Of a stretch of DNA of 8,501 bases, positions 1 through 7,364 are shown in pieces (the stretch's first letter is position 1; each line of letters opens with the position of its first letter). The stretch covers positions 1-8,501 of the forward strand of contig CAAEOU010000180.1 in NCBI GenBank assembly GCA_900757695.1, given 5' to 3'. The translations under genes and the position numbers were made by a program. Source of the stretch: an uncultured Oscillospiraceae bacterium (GTDB lineage: Bacteria; Bacillota_A; Clostridia; Oscillospirales; Oscillospiraceae). The notes under the pieces are model-generated. The model had not been told where the DNA came from, did not search any database, and was given only the letters and a program-made list of their open reading frames with translations.

Positions 1-257
1 CCATTATGAAGGTACGGCCCACGCCCTTCTGTATGCTCGATGAGATCGATGCGGCGCTGGATGACCGGAATGTAGGACGGTTTGCCGCCTATCTGCGGAA
101 TCTCAGCAGTAAGACCCAGTTTATTGTCATCACCCACCGCCGTGGTACCATGGAGGCTGCTGATGTGCTCTATGGCGTTACCATGCAGGAGCAGGGGGTA
201 TCCAAGGTGCTGTCGGTGGATCTCAATCAGGTGGTGAAGGAGCTCAATATTACTTAA
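1..257 (+). CDS. smc: Chromosome segregation SMC ATPase, C-terminal fragment
   Basis: This is the last 84 or so codons of a gene that begins before the window; the frame is already open at base 3 and ends at TAA (255-257). The visible protein contains the SMC Walker B/D-loop stretch LDEIDAALDD, with the catalytic-type glutamate after the aspartate, and then ITHRRGTMEAADVLYGVTMQ, the H-loop/switch region that closes the ATP-binding head. SMC forms a coiled-coil dimer with ScpA and ScpB, which loads near the origin and aligns and resolves sister chromosomes. The Walker A, hinge, coiled coils and ABC signature lie outside the window. The next plus-strand gene is ftsY, the usual Firmicutes neighbour. 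The stop codon lies exactly at the left border of a foldback element (about 255-420), so the native stop was probably remade by that insertion. Identification is secure from the conserved C-terminal head. Confidence 0.95.
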   Translation, partial: IMKVRPTPFCMLDEIDAALDDRNVGRFAAYLRNLSSKTQFIVITHRRGTMEAADVLYGVTMQEQGVSKVLSVDLNQVVKELNIT

Positions 258-420
258 GGCAACACCGCACGATTACGTCTGCGGGCTTTGGCGGTTCTTT
301 TCCTCCACAAATCCGCTGCGAAACCTTGAAATGCACAAAGTATTCCGGCGTTTTCGCAACAAATTTGTGACGTAAAATTCTTCGCCAAATCTCCTTGCCG
401 AATTATGCGGTATTGCCTTA
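255..420. mobile_element. MITE-like foldback element with terminal inverted repeats
   Basis: The ends are inverted repeats: bases 255-269 match the reverse complement of 406-420 at 14 of 15 positions, and three further bases pair just inside. Several inner arms are also complementary and nested: 287-293 with 383-389, 298-301 with 374-377, 306-312 with 363-369, and 317-323 with 352-358. The whole block could therefore fold into one long interrupted hairpin with its loop near 324-351. A TA dinucleotide stands just outside each 12-13 base core end (255-256 and 419-420), as expected if the core 257-418 inserted at TA with target duplication, the habit of IS630/Tc1-mariner elements. It carries no coding frame of its own, so it would depend on a transposase elsewhere. 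The sequence shows the repeats and the nested pairing; the family assignment is inference. A large bidirectional regulatory hairpin is the main alternative. Confidence 0.72.
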
Positions 421-493
421 GGATAGTTGCCCATTTGCGCGGCAATGCCTTGGAAAACCTCCAGCTCTTGCGGGAGAGAAAGGAATATGATAT

Positions 494-1399
494 ATGGGAT
501 TTTTTGAAAAGATCAAGGCGGGGCTTACCAAAACCCGCCAGAACCTCCAGAATACCATCGGAGGCATCTTTGCCGGGTTCCACGGCATTGATGATGATTT
601 TTATGACGAGCTGGAAGAGAGCCTGATCCTTGCGGATCTTGGCGTGGACACGGCGGTAAAGGCCGTGGAACGGCTCCGGGAAAAGGTCAATATGGAGCAC
701 CTGAAAAGTGCCGAAGAGGTTCGGGAGGCTCTGAAGGACATTCTGGCTGAGATGCTGAATGTTGGCGATACGGCCCTGAAAATGTCTACGCACCCCAGTG
801 TGATCCTTGTGATCGGCGTCAATGGCGTGGGAAAGACCACCACCATCGGAAAGCTGGCCCACCAGCTCAAGGGACAGGGAAAAAAGGTGCTGCTCTGCGC
901 AGCAGATACCTTCCGGGCCGCTGCGGCGGACCAGCTGGAGATCTGGGCTGGACGGGCCGGGGTGGACATCATCCGCCAGCATGAGGGGGCAGACCCTGCG
1001 GCGGTGGTATTTGATGCCATTTCTGCCGCCAAGGCCAGAAATGCCGATGTGATCCTCTGCGATACTGCGGGACGGCTCCATAATAAGCAGAACCTGATGA
1101 ACGAGTTGGGAAAGATCAGTCGGATCATTGACCGGGAGCTTCCCAATGCGGACAAAGAGGTGCTGCTGGTCATTGACGGCACCACCGGCCAGAACGGCCT
1201 CATGCAGGCCAAGCAGTTCCAGGAGATCGCCAGTGTCACCGGCATGGCACTGACTAAGCTGGACGGTACGGCCAAGGGCGGCATTGTTATTGCTGTGGCG
1301 GACAGCCTGCAGATCCCTGTGAAGTATATTGGCGTGGGCGAGGGCATGGAGGATCTGATGCCCTTTGATGCCCGCAGCTTTGTAGATGCGCTGATTTAA
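494..1399 (+). CDS. ftsY: Signal recognition particle receptor FtsY
   Basis: A 301-aa SRP-receptor GTPase that docks SRP-ribosome complexes at the membrane for co-translational insertion. The N domain helices occupy about residues 1-95. The G domain carries the P-loop GVNGVGKTT (108-116), DTFRAAA (138-144, which also contacts SRP), DTAGR (190-194), TKLD for guanine specificity (254-257), and the closing GVGEGMEDL (280-288). The long acidic A domain of enterobacterial FtsY is absent, which is normal in Firmicutes; the short amphipathic N-terminus (MGFFEKIKAGL) probably serves as the membrane-targeting helix. The ATG at 494 follows an AAGGA site ending at 484, about nine bases upstream, and keeps this helix. 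An ATG at 487 is out of frame and stops quickly. smc lies upstream across the foldback element, and rph follows 22 bases after the stop. No key residue is missing. Confidence 0.97.
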   Translation: MGFFEKIKAGLTKTRQNLQNTIGGIFAGFHGIDDDFYDELEESLILADLGVDTAVKAVERLREKVNMEHLKSAEEVREALKDILAEMLNVGDTALKMSTHPSVILVIGVNGVGKTTTIGKLAHQLKGQGKKVLLCAADTFRAAAADQLEIWAGRAGVDIIRQHEGADPAAVVFDAISAAKARNADVILCDTAGRLHNKQNLMNELGKISRIIDRELPNADKEVLLVIDGTTGQNGLMQAKQFQEIASVTGMALTKLDGTAKGGIVIAVADSLQIPVKYIGVGEGMEDLMPFDARSFVDALI

Positions 1400-1421
1400 G
1401 GCGCAGATAAAGGAGCGTATC

Positions 1422-2141
1422 ATGAAACGGAAAGATGGAAGAGCGCTGGACGAAATTCGCAGCGTAAAAATGGTTCCTGGATTTACCAAGTTTGCCGAGG
1501 GCAGCTGCCTGATCTCCTGCGGGGATACCATGGTGCTGTGCAATGCATCGGTGGAAGAAAGAGTGCCTGACCATGTAAAGAAGGGCGGCTGGATCACTGC
1601 GGAATATTCCATGCTGCCGCGGGCAAACCGGGAGCGCAGCCGCCGGGACGTATCCAAGCTGAAGCTGAGCCCCAGAAGCGCAGAGATTCAGCGGCTCATT
1701 GGCCGCTCCCTTCGCAGTGCGGTTGATATGTCTAAGCTGGAAGGGATCAGCATTACCGTAGACTGTGATGTACTGCAGGGAGACGGCGGCACCCGGACTG
1801 CTTCGGTGACCGGCGGCTTTGTGGCATTGGTGCTGGCATTCCGGAGCCTGATGAAAAAGGGACTCATCAAGGAGATGCCCGTATCCACCTATGTCTCCGG
1901 CATTTCCGCCGGCATTGTAGGCGGCGTTCCCATGCTGGATCTCCAATATTATGAGGATTCCAGAGCGGATGTAGATCTCAACTGCATCATGGACGGAAAC
2001 AGCAATATCATCGAGCTTCAGGGCACCGGTGAGGGCCGTCCCTTCTCCGTGGAGGAGGCTGCCCAGCTGGTGGAGCTGTGCCGAAAGGGCAATCAGGTGC
2101 TCCAGCAGAAGCAGAAGGAAATTCTGGGGGAACTGATATGA
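1422..2141 (+). CDS. rph: Ribonuclease PH
   Basis: A 239-aa phosphate-dependent 3'-5' exoribonuclease that trims the last nucleotides from tRNA precursors and forms a hexameric ring. Family marks run the full length: GWITAEYSMLPRA (56-68), PRSAEIQRLIGRSLR (84-98) including the probable phosphate-contact Arg85, DCDVLQGDGGTRTA (114-127) with the GTRT phosphate site, and YYEDSRADVD (176-185) with the two metal-binding aspartates expected for catalysis (Asp179 and Asp185). The length is typical, and the C-terminal region with LQGTGEG (199-205) is intact, unlike the truncated pseudogene known in E. coli K-12. The ATG follows an AAAGGAG site. The stop overlaps the next start in an ATGA arrangement, so translation is probably coupled to rdgB. 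An rph-rdgB pair is also known in Bacillus (rph-ysnA). Confidence 0.97.
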   Translation: MKRKDGRALDEIRSVKMVPGFTKFAEGSCLISCGDTMVLCNASVEERVPDHVKKGGWITAEYSMLPRANRERSRRDVSKLKLSPRSAEIQRLIGRSLRSAVDMSKLEGISITVDCDVLQGDGGTRTASVTGGFVALVLAFRSLMKKGLIKEMPVSTYVSGISAGIVGGVPMLDLQYYEDSRADVDLNCIMDGNSNIIELQGTGEGRPFSVEEAAQLVELCRKGNQVLQQKQKEILGELI

Positions 2142-2722
2142 AGGTGATCCTTGCCAGCAATAATGCCAATAAGCTCCGGGAAATGCAACAGATCCTCAGC
2201 CCGCTTGGCTGGGAGATCCTGCGGCAGAAGGATGTAGGACTCCATTTGGAGCCGGATGAAAACGGTGAGACCTTTGAGGAAAACTCCCTGATCAAGGCAG
2301 AGGCTGTGATGAAGGCATCGGGGCTTCCGGCCATTGCCGATGATTCCGGCGTAGAGGTGGATGCTCTGGACGGAGCGCCCGGAGTCCATTCTGCCCGGTA
2401 TGGCGGAGAAAGCTGCCCCGATGACAAGGCCCGGAACCGGTATCTGCTCCGGAATATGGAAAAGGTGCCGGAGGGAAGCCGGGGGGCACGGTTTGTATCC
2501 GTGATCACCATGGCCTGCCCGGACGGAACCGTGATTTCTGCCCGGGGGGAGCTGGCCGGAGAGATCCTTCGGCAGGAGCAGGGGGACGGCGGCTTTGGCT
2601 ACGACCCGCTGTTCTATATCCCCTCCGAAGGATGTACCATGGCGGAGCTTACGGCGGAGCGGAAAAATGAGATATCCCACAGAGCGGTGGCTCTGAGAAA
2701 TTTTGTAGAAAAACTGAGGTGA
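2138..2722 (+). CDS. rdgB: XTP/dITP (non-canonical purine NTP) pyrophosphatase, RdgB/HAM1 family
   Basis: A 194-aa house-cleaning pyrophosphatase that hydrolyses dITP, ITP and XTP to monophosphates, keeping deaminated purines out of DNA and RNA. HAM1 family motifs are complete: SNNANK (7-12) binding the triphosphate, FEENSLIKA (46-54), ADDSG (67-71) with the probable catalytic Asp69, PGVHSARYGG (81-90), GGFGYDPLF (151-159) for base recognition and KNEISHR (176-182). The frame is open further upstream, but the ATG at 2138 gives exactly the family N-terminus MKVILASNN. It overlaps the rph stop by four bases (ATGA) and has a G-rich site (GGGGGA) within the end of rph. A YhbY-type gene begins four bases after its stop, so these genes are almost certainly cotranscribed. 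Nothing is missing relative to the family. Confidence 0.96.
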   Translation: MKVILASNNANKLREMQQILSPLGWEILRQKDVGLHLEPDENGETFEENSLIKAEAVMKASGLPAIADDSGVEVDALDGAPGVHSARYGGESCPDDKARNRYLLRNMEKVPEGSRGARFVSVITMACPDGTVISARGELAGEILRQEQGDGGFGYDPLFYIPSEGCTMAELTAERKNEISHRAVALRNFVEKLR

Positions 2723-2726
2723 CAAG

Positions 2727-3164
2727 ATGCTGACAAGCAAGCAGAGAGCAGACCTGCGGGCACAGGCCAATGGTCTGGATGTGACGCTGATGGTGGGCAA
2801 AGAGGGCGTGACCGATGCGCTCATTGAAAGCGCCAACGTACTGCTGGAATCCAGAGAGCTGGTAAAGGGAAAGGTTCTGGAGACTGCCGGGATGACCGCC
2901 CGGGAGGTCTCTGACCTGATCTGTGAGGCCACCGGCGCTGAGGGTGTCCAGTGTGTAGGCTATAAATTTGTCCTGTACCGGAAATCGAAAAAGCTGGAGG
3001 CGCAGCGTGCTGTAGCCAAGGCCAAGGAGCGGGCTGCCAAAAAGGTCAATCCGGTACGGGCCGGTATCCAGAAGCGCAAGGCTGCTGCAAAGCGGGAGCG
3101 GGAGCGCAAGGACGAATACTTCCGCAAGCAGCGGGAGAAGGAGCGCAAAGAAGGAAAACGTTAA
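2727..3164 (+). CDS. yhbY: CRM-domain RNA-binding protein (YhbY/YqeI type) with basic C-terminal tail
   Basis: A 145-aa protein. Residues 1-85 match the CRM (YhbY) fold: the opening LTSKQRADLRAQANGLDVTLMVGKEGVTDALIES includes the GKEG loop (24-27), the family's GxxG RNA-contact loop. The strand LVKGKVLE and the end CVGYKFVLYRKS follow. Bacterial YhbY/YqeI associates with pre-50S particles and is thought to help ribosome assembly. Standard homologues are about 95-100 aa; here residues 86-145 form an added tail, with 26 of 60 residues Lys or Arg and many Glu, probably an extended charged helix or disordered RNA-binding arm. An AGGTGA site lies just before the ATG, overlapping the end of rdgB. 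It precedes nadD-yqeK and rsfS, the same neighbours as B. subtilis yqeI. The domain call is secure; the tail's function is unknown. Confidence 0.9.
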   Translation: MLTSKQRADLRAQANGLDVTLMVGKEGVTDALIESANVLLESRELVKGKVLETAGMTAREVSDLICEATGAEGVQCVGYKFVLYRKSKKLEAQRAVAKAKERAAKKVNPVRAGIQKRKAAAKRERERKDEYFRKQREKERKEGKR

Positions 3165-3204
3165 GCGCTGACCAAAGAGAAACCACACGGGAAAGGAGAC
3201 AGAT

Positions 3205-4401
3205 ATGGCGAAGATTGGTATTTACGGCGGCACATTTAATCCCCCCCATCTGGGGCATGTATTGGCAGCCAGAGCAGCCAAGGCGAGCCTTGGTCTGGAT
3301 CAGGTGCTGCTGATCCCCGATGGGCAGCCGCCGCACAAAGAGCTGCCGGAAGGCTCGCCTACGCCGGAGCAGCGGCTGGAGATGACCAGACTTGCTGCGA
3401 AGACGGAGCCGTGGCTGAAGGCGTGCGGCATTGAGTTCGGCAGACCCGGAAAGAGCTATACCTCGGATACGCTGCGGGAGCTGAAAAGACAATATCCCGA
3501 TGATACACTGTATCTGCTGATGGGAACAGATATGTTCCTGTCTCTCCACACATGGCATGAGCCCCAAGTGATCTGCCAACACAGTGTAATTGTAGGTTTC
3601 CGGCGGCAGGAGGACCCAGAGGGCGAAATGGAGGCACAGAAGAAGAATCTGGAGGCTTCCTTTGGCGCACGGGTAGAGCTGGTGGATAATCAGCCCTTGG
3701 AGATCTCCTCCACTCAGCTCCGGCGGATGCTGGTGCTGGGGGGCGCCGCCCACTACAGCATTCCTTCCGTACTGGAATACATCCGGGCCCATGGCCTCTA
3801 CGGCACAGGGCGGGATTATCGGAACCTGCCCATGGAGGAGCTGAGAGACGTGGCAACGTCACTGCTGAAGCCCCGGCGGATCCAGCATGTTCTGGGCTGT
3901 GCGAAGACGGCAAAGGCATTGGCGGAGCGCTATGGAGCGGATCCGGTGCTGGCGGAGCGGGCCGGTCTCCTGCATGATATCACCAAGGCCATGGATGGCC
4001 CGGACCAGTTGCTATTACTGGACGAGTATGATATAATAGTCAGCGATTTTGAGCGAAATCATCCCAAGCTGCTCCACGCAAAAACCGGGGCCGGGGTGGC
4101 ACAGCATCTGTTCGGGGAATGCGATCAGGTGGTCAGCGCTATCTACTGGCATACCACGGGAAAGCCGGATATGGCGCTGATGGAGAAGATCGTCTATATC
4201 GCCGACTATATGGAGCCCACCCGGAATTTTCCCGGGGTGGAGGAACTGCGCAAGGCGGTATTTGCGGATCTGGACCGGGGCCTGCTCAGGGGCTTTGAAA
4301 TGTGCATTGCGGAGCTGATACGGGAAAATAAAACCGTCTGCCGGGATTCTGTAGACGCCAGAGATTACCTCCGGCGGCAGCTCGGCGGAACGGAAGCATA
4401 A
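3205..4401 (+). CDS. nadD-yqeK: Bifunctional NadD (nicotinate-nucleotide adenylyltransferase) fused to YqeK-type HD hydrolase
   Basis: One uninterrupted 398-aa frame holds two enzymes. Residues 1 to about 200 are NadD, which joins ATP and nicotinate mononucleotide to form deamido-NAD: GGTFNPPHLGH (8-18) with the HxGH nucleotidyltransferase motif, MGTDMF (106-111) and ISSTQLR (167-173). Residues from about 224 are a YqeK-type HD domain: metal ligands and catalytic residues are visible as His228, His257-Asp258 (LLHDITK), His286/His291 (NHPKLLHAKTG), His316 (IYWHTTG) and Asp334 (YIADYMEP). Stand-alone B. subtilis YqeK is a symmetrical Ap4A hydrolase. In Bacillus these are adjacent separate genes (yqeJ, yqeK); here there is no stop or start between them, only a linker at about 200-223. 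The ATG has a good GGAAAGGAG-type site upstream. A candidate internal promoter lies at 4009-4037. Both halves look active. Confidence 0.93.
   Translation: MAKIGIYGGTFNPPHLGHVLAARAAKASLGLDQVLLIPDGQPPHKELPEGSPTPEQRLEMTRLAAKTEPWLKACGIEFGRPGKSYTSDTLRELKRQYPDDTLYLLMGTDMFLSLHTWHEPQVICQHSVIVGFRRQEDPEGEMEAQKKNLEASFGARVELVDNQPLEISSTQLRRMLVLGGAAHYSIPSVLEYIRAHGLYGTGRDYRNLPMEELRDVATSLLKPRRIQHVLGCAKTAKALAERYGADPVLAERAGLLHDITKAMDGPDQLLLLDEYDIIVSDFERNHPKLLHAKTGAGVAQHLFGECDQVVSAIYWHTTGKPDMALMEKIVYIADYMEPTRNFPGVEELRKAVFADLDRGLLRGFEMCIAELIRENKTVCRDSVDARDYLRRQLGGTEA
4009..4037 (+). promoter_or_regulatory. Candidate internal extended -10 promoter for rsfS-leuS
   Basis: Inside the yqeK half of the fusion gene, TTGCTA (4009-4014) lies 17 bases before an exact TATAAT (4032-4037). 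A TG one base upstream of the -10 (4029-4030) completes an extended -10 element. The -35 matches consensus at 4 of 6 positions. The -10 is spelled by two adjacent ATA isoleucine codons, which are uncommon among the ATT/ATC codons used nearby. Transcription from about 4044 would give a leader of about 370 bases before rsfS and then leuS. The match is direct; promoter activity is inferred. Confidence 0.45.
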
Positions 4402-4411
4402 ATATGGAAGG

Positions 4412-4789
4412 ATGAATCAGTTGCTGACATCAAAAGAGGCTGCAATTGTGGCAGCCAGGGCCTTGGATGATAAAAATGCCATTAATCTGATGCTGCTGGA
4501 GGTCAAATCTGTGACCGCTCTGACGGAGTATATGCTGCTGGCTACCGGTACCTCGGATACGCACCTGCGTGCCCTGTGCGATGAGGTGGAAAAGAAGATG
4601 GAAGAGGCCGGGGAGACCGTGTGGCACCGGGAGGGCTACCGGGGAGATACTTGGATCGTCATGGATTTTTCCGGGGTGATGGTGCATGTGTTTACCCAGG
4701 AGCAGCGGAAGTTTTATGATCTGGAACGGCTTTGGGGCGATGCCCCTGTGATCCCGCTGGAGGAATACCTTCGGCCGGATGCGGAATAA
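4412..4789 (+). CDS. rsfS: Ribosomal silencing factor RsfS (Iojap/YbeB family)
   Basis: A 125-aa protein of the RsfS/YbeB/YqeL family, which binds ribosomal protein uL14 on the 50S subunit and blocks joining with 30S when nutrients run short. Family marks include the N-terminal helix EAAIVAARALDDKNAINLMLLEV, the stretch MLLATGTSDTHLRALCDEV (41-59), WIVMDFSGVMVHVF (81-94) and FYDLERLWGDA (101-111), the conserved uL14-contact side. Position after nadD-yqeK is the order seen in Bacillus (yqeJ-yqeK-yqeL). The start is uncertain: the ATG at 4412 directly abuts GGAAGG (4406-4411) with no spacer, while an in-frame TTG at 4421 sits nine bases after that site, a normal distance. Starting there would remove three residues. 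The protein identity does not depend on this choice. leuS follows after 24 bases. Confidence 0.95.
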   Translation: MNQLLTSKEAAIVAARALDDKNAINLMLLEVKSVTALTEYMLLATGTSDTHLRALCDEVEKKMEEAGETVWHREGYRGDTWIVMDFSGVMVHVFTQEQRKFYDLERLWGDAPVIPLEEYLRPDAE

Positions 4790-4813
4790 AGGAAGGAATT
4801 CAGGTGACGTTCG

Positions 4814-7309
4814 ATGAAATATGATTTTACTGCCATCGAGAAAAAGTGGCAGAAGGTCTGGGCTGACGGCAAGGTGTTTGCCGCAGAAAATGGCTCAGAC
4901 AAGGAAAAATTCTATGCGCTGGTGGAGTTTCCCTATCCCTCCGGTGCGGGCCTTCATGTAGGCCATCCCCGGCCCTATACCGCCATGGATGCCATTGCAC
5001 GGAAAAAGCGCATGGAGGGCAAGAACGTACTGTTCCCCATCGGCTTTGATGCCTTTGGCCTGCCCACGGAGAACTTTGCAATCAAGAATCATGTGCATCC
5101 GGCCGTTGTGACCAAGCAGAACATTGAAAACTTTACCCGCCAGCTCCATATGCTGGGCTACTCCTTCGACTGGGATCGAGTCATCGACACCACAGATCCC
5201 AGCTACTATAAGTGGACTCAGTGGATCTTCCTGCAGCTCTATAAGAACGGCCTTGCCTATAAGGCAACCATGCCGGTCAACTGGTGCACCAGCTGCAAGT
5301 GCGTGCTGGCCAATGAAGAGGTCGTCGAGGGCGTCTGCGAGCGCTGCGGCTCTCCGGTTGTCCGGAAGGAAAAATCCCAGTGGATGCTGAAGATCACCAA
5401 GTACGCCCAGAAGCTGCTGGACGGCCTTGACGATGTGGATTATATCGAGCGTGTAAAAACCCAGCAGCGGAACTGGATCGGCCGTTCCACCGGCGCAGAG
5501 GTGGATTTTGAGACCTCTGAGGGCCACAAGCTGCGGATCTATACCACTCGGCCGGATACCCTGTTCGGCGCCACCTATATGGTTATTGCGCCCGAGCATG
5601 CCTATGTAAAGGAGTGGGCCGACAAGATCACCAACTATGATGCGGTAGAAGCCTATGTGGCGGAAGCGGCCCGGAAGTCTGACTTTGAGCGCACCGAGCT
5701 GGTGAAGGACAAGACCGGCGTCAAGCTGGAGGGGGTCTATGCCATCAACCCCGTGAACGGCAAGCATATCCCCATTTTTATTTCCGACTATGTTCTCTCC
5801 ACTTACGGTACCGGTGCAATCATGGCAGTTCCTGCCCATGATGACCGTGACTTTGAATTTGCCAAGAAGTTTGGCTGCGAGATCGTGCAGGTGGTCGCCG
5901 GCGGTGATATCACCGATGGCGCATTTACCGCAAAGGACGATACCGCAACACTGATGAACTCTGATTTCCTCAACGGCATGACCGTGCATGAGGCGATTCC
6001 GGCCATGGTAAAGTGGCTGGAGGACAAGGGCATCGGTGAGGGGAAGGTCAACTATAAGCTCCGTGACTGGGTATTCTCCCGTCAGCGCTACTGGGGCGAG
6101 CCCATTCCCATTGTCCACTGCTCCAAGTGCGGCACCGTGCCTCTGCCGGAGAGCGAGCTGCCGCTGGTACTGCCCGAGGTAGAGAGCTATGAGCCCACCG
6201 ATGACGGTGAGAGCCCTCTGGCACCCATGACCGACTGGGTCAACTGCAAGTGCCCCAAGTGCGGCGGCGATGCCAAGCGGGAAACCGATACCATGCCCCA
6301 GTGGGCAGGCTCCAGCTGGTATTTCCTCCGGTATATGGATCCTCACAACGATAAGGCGCTTGCCTCTAAGGAGGCACTGGACTACTGGGGTCAGGTGGAC
6401 TGGTATAACGGCGGTATGGAGCATACAACGCTGCATCTGCTCTACTCCCGGTTCTGGAATAACTTCCTCCATGACATCGGTGTTGTGCCCTATGCCGAGC
6501 CCTATGCAAAGCGTACCAGCCACGGCATGATTCTGGGTAAGAATCCCCACTATGTGGGCAACGTGGAGACTCAGGAGGAAAAGGATGCGCTGATCAAGAA
6601 ATATGGCTCTCAGGCCCAGCGCCCTGCGGTAAAGATGTCCAAATCTCTGGGCAACGTGGTAAATCCCGATGACGTGATCAAGGCCTATGGTGCGGATACC
6701 ATGCGTCTTTATATCCTGTTCATCGGTGACTTTGAGAAGACTGCCACATGGTCTGACGATGCCGTAAAGGGCTGCAAGCGCTTCCTGGATAAAGTATGGA
6801 ATCTGGGCGAGGCAGTTACCGACAATGAGACTGAGATCTCCAAGAAAAATGAGATCGCCATCAACAAGGCCATTAAGAAGGTGGGCGAGGATATTGACAC
6901 CCTGAAGGCCAATACTGCCATTGCGACCCTCATGAGTCTGGTCAATACCTTTAACGCAAACGGCTGCAACAAGGCAGAGCTGAAGATCCTGCTGACGCTG
7001 CTTTCTCCCTTCGCACCTCATATCTGCGAAGAGATCTGGCAGCAGCATGGCTTCGAAGGCCTGTGCAGCGTAACCCCGTGGCCTACCTATGACCCCGCCA
7101 AGACTGTGGACCCGGAGATTGATATGGCCATTCAGGTCAACGGCAAGTTCCGTGGCACCATGCGGATTGCCGCAGATGTGGACAAGGACACGGCCATTGC
7201 TTCCGCGCTGGAGACTGATATCGTTAAGCGTCAGCTTGCTGCCATCGGCGGTGAGGTACGCAAGACCATCGTGGTGCCCGGAAAGCTCATCAACCTCATT
7301 ATCAAGTAA
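4814..7309 (+). CDS. leuS: Leucyl-tRNA synthetase
   Basis: An 831-aa class I synthetase that attaches leucine to tRNA-Leu and proofreads mischarged tRNA. The Rossmann fold has [13 protein letters not shown] (39-51, HIGH motif) and KMSKS (607-611). A zinc-type module is formed by Cys158, Cys161, Cys175 and Cys178. The CP1 editing domain contains the threonine-rich [19 protein letters not shown] (244-262) and [19 protein letters not shown] (332-350), where Asp346 is the expected amino-acid-pocket aspartate. A second four-cysteine group is Cys436, Cys439, Cys480 and Cys483. The leucine-specific insertion before KMSKS is short. The anticodon-binding helices and a C-terminal domain (about 768-831) end the protein. 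The length is standard. The ATG has AGGTGA six bases upstream. Only 24 bases separate it from rsfS, so no T-box leader precedes it, in contrast to many Firmicutes synthetase genes. No clear terminator follows it. Confidence 0.98.
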   Translation: MKYDFTAIEKKWQKVWADGKVFAAENGSDKEKFYALVEFPYPSGAGLHVGHPRPYTAMDAIARKKRMEGKNVLFPIGFDAFGLPTENFAIKNHVHPAVVTKQNIENFTRQLHMLGYSFDWDRVIDTTDPSYYKWTQWIFLQLYKNGLAYKATMPVNWCTSCKCVLANEEVVEGVCERCGSPVVRKEKSQWMLKITKYAQKLLDGLDDVDYIERVKTQQRNWIGRSTGAEVDFETSEGHKLRIYTTRPDTLFGATYMVIAPEHAYVKEWADKITNYDAVEAYVAEAARKSDFERTELVKDKTGVKLEGVYAINPVNGKHIPIFISDYVLSTYGTGAIMAVPAHDDRDFEFAKKFGCEIVQVVAGGDITDGAFTAKDDTATLMNSDFLNGMTVHEAIPAMVKWLEDKGIGEGKVNYKLRDWVFSRQRYWGEPIPIVHCSKCGTVPLPESELPLVLPEVESYEPTDDGESPLAPMTDWVNCKCPKCGGDAKRETDTMPQWAGSSWYFLRYMDPHNDKALASKEALDYWGQVDWYNGGMEHTTLHLLYSRFWNNFLHDIGVVPYAEPYAKRTSHGMILGKNPHYVGNVETQEEKDALIKKYGSQAQRPAVKMSKSLGNVVNPDDVIKAYGADTMRLYILFIGDFEKTATWSDDAVKGCKRFLDKVWNLGEAVTDNETEISKKNEIAINKAIKKVGEDIDTLKANTAIATLMSLVNTFNANGCNKAELKILLTLLSPFAPHICEEIWQQHGFEGLCSVTPWPTYDPAKTVDPEIDMAIQVNGKFRGTMRIAADVDKDTAIASALETDIVKRQLAAIGGEVRKTIVVPGKLINLIIK

Positions 7310-7333
7310 GCTTTTCGGTATTTTGACAAGGAA

Positions 7334-7364
7334 AATGCAGATTTATGCTTGACATTTCTGCATT
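7334..7364. promoter_or_regulatory. Dyad symmetry spanning the rpsU -35 box (possible operator)
   Basis: AATGCAGA (7334-7341) and TCTGCATT (7357-7364) are perfect inverted repeats, eight bases each, with a 15-base centre containing the -35 hexamer of the rpsU promoter. Half-sites about 23 bases apart, two helical turns, would suit a dimeric repressor. A run of T does not follow, so this is unlikely to be a leuS terminator. The symmetry is visible; an operator role is inference. Confidence 0.35.

Noticed and set aside
273..375. Extra complementary pair TTACGTC/GACGTAA inside the foldback element
   Set aside because: It crosses the nested arms and could not form together with them; it is probably coincidental or an alternative fold.
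254..1657. Long minus-strand open frame antisense to ftsY and rph (467 codons)
   Set aside because: It is a shadow of two securely identified plus-strand genes, spans the foldback element and has no recognisable protein motif.
4790..4813. Possible T-box or other riboswitch before leuS
   Set aside because: Only 24 bases separate rsfS from leuS, too short for a T-box leader, and no specifier stem or antiterminator is visible.
4895..7048. Very long minus-strand open frame (717 codons) antisense to leuS
   Set aside because: Long antisense frames are common opposite GC-rich genes with biased codons; the plus strand encodes a complete leucyl-tRNA synthetase with all motifs.
7323..7328. First TTGACA upstream of rpsU as a second promoter
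   Set aside because: No TATAAT-like hexamer lies 16-18 bases downstream; the region at that distance is TGCTTG-like.
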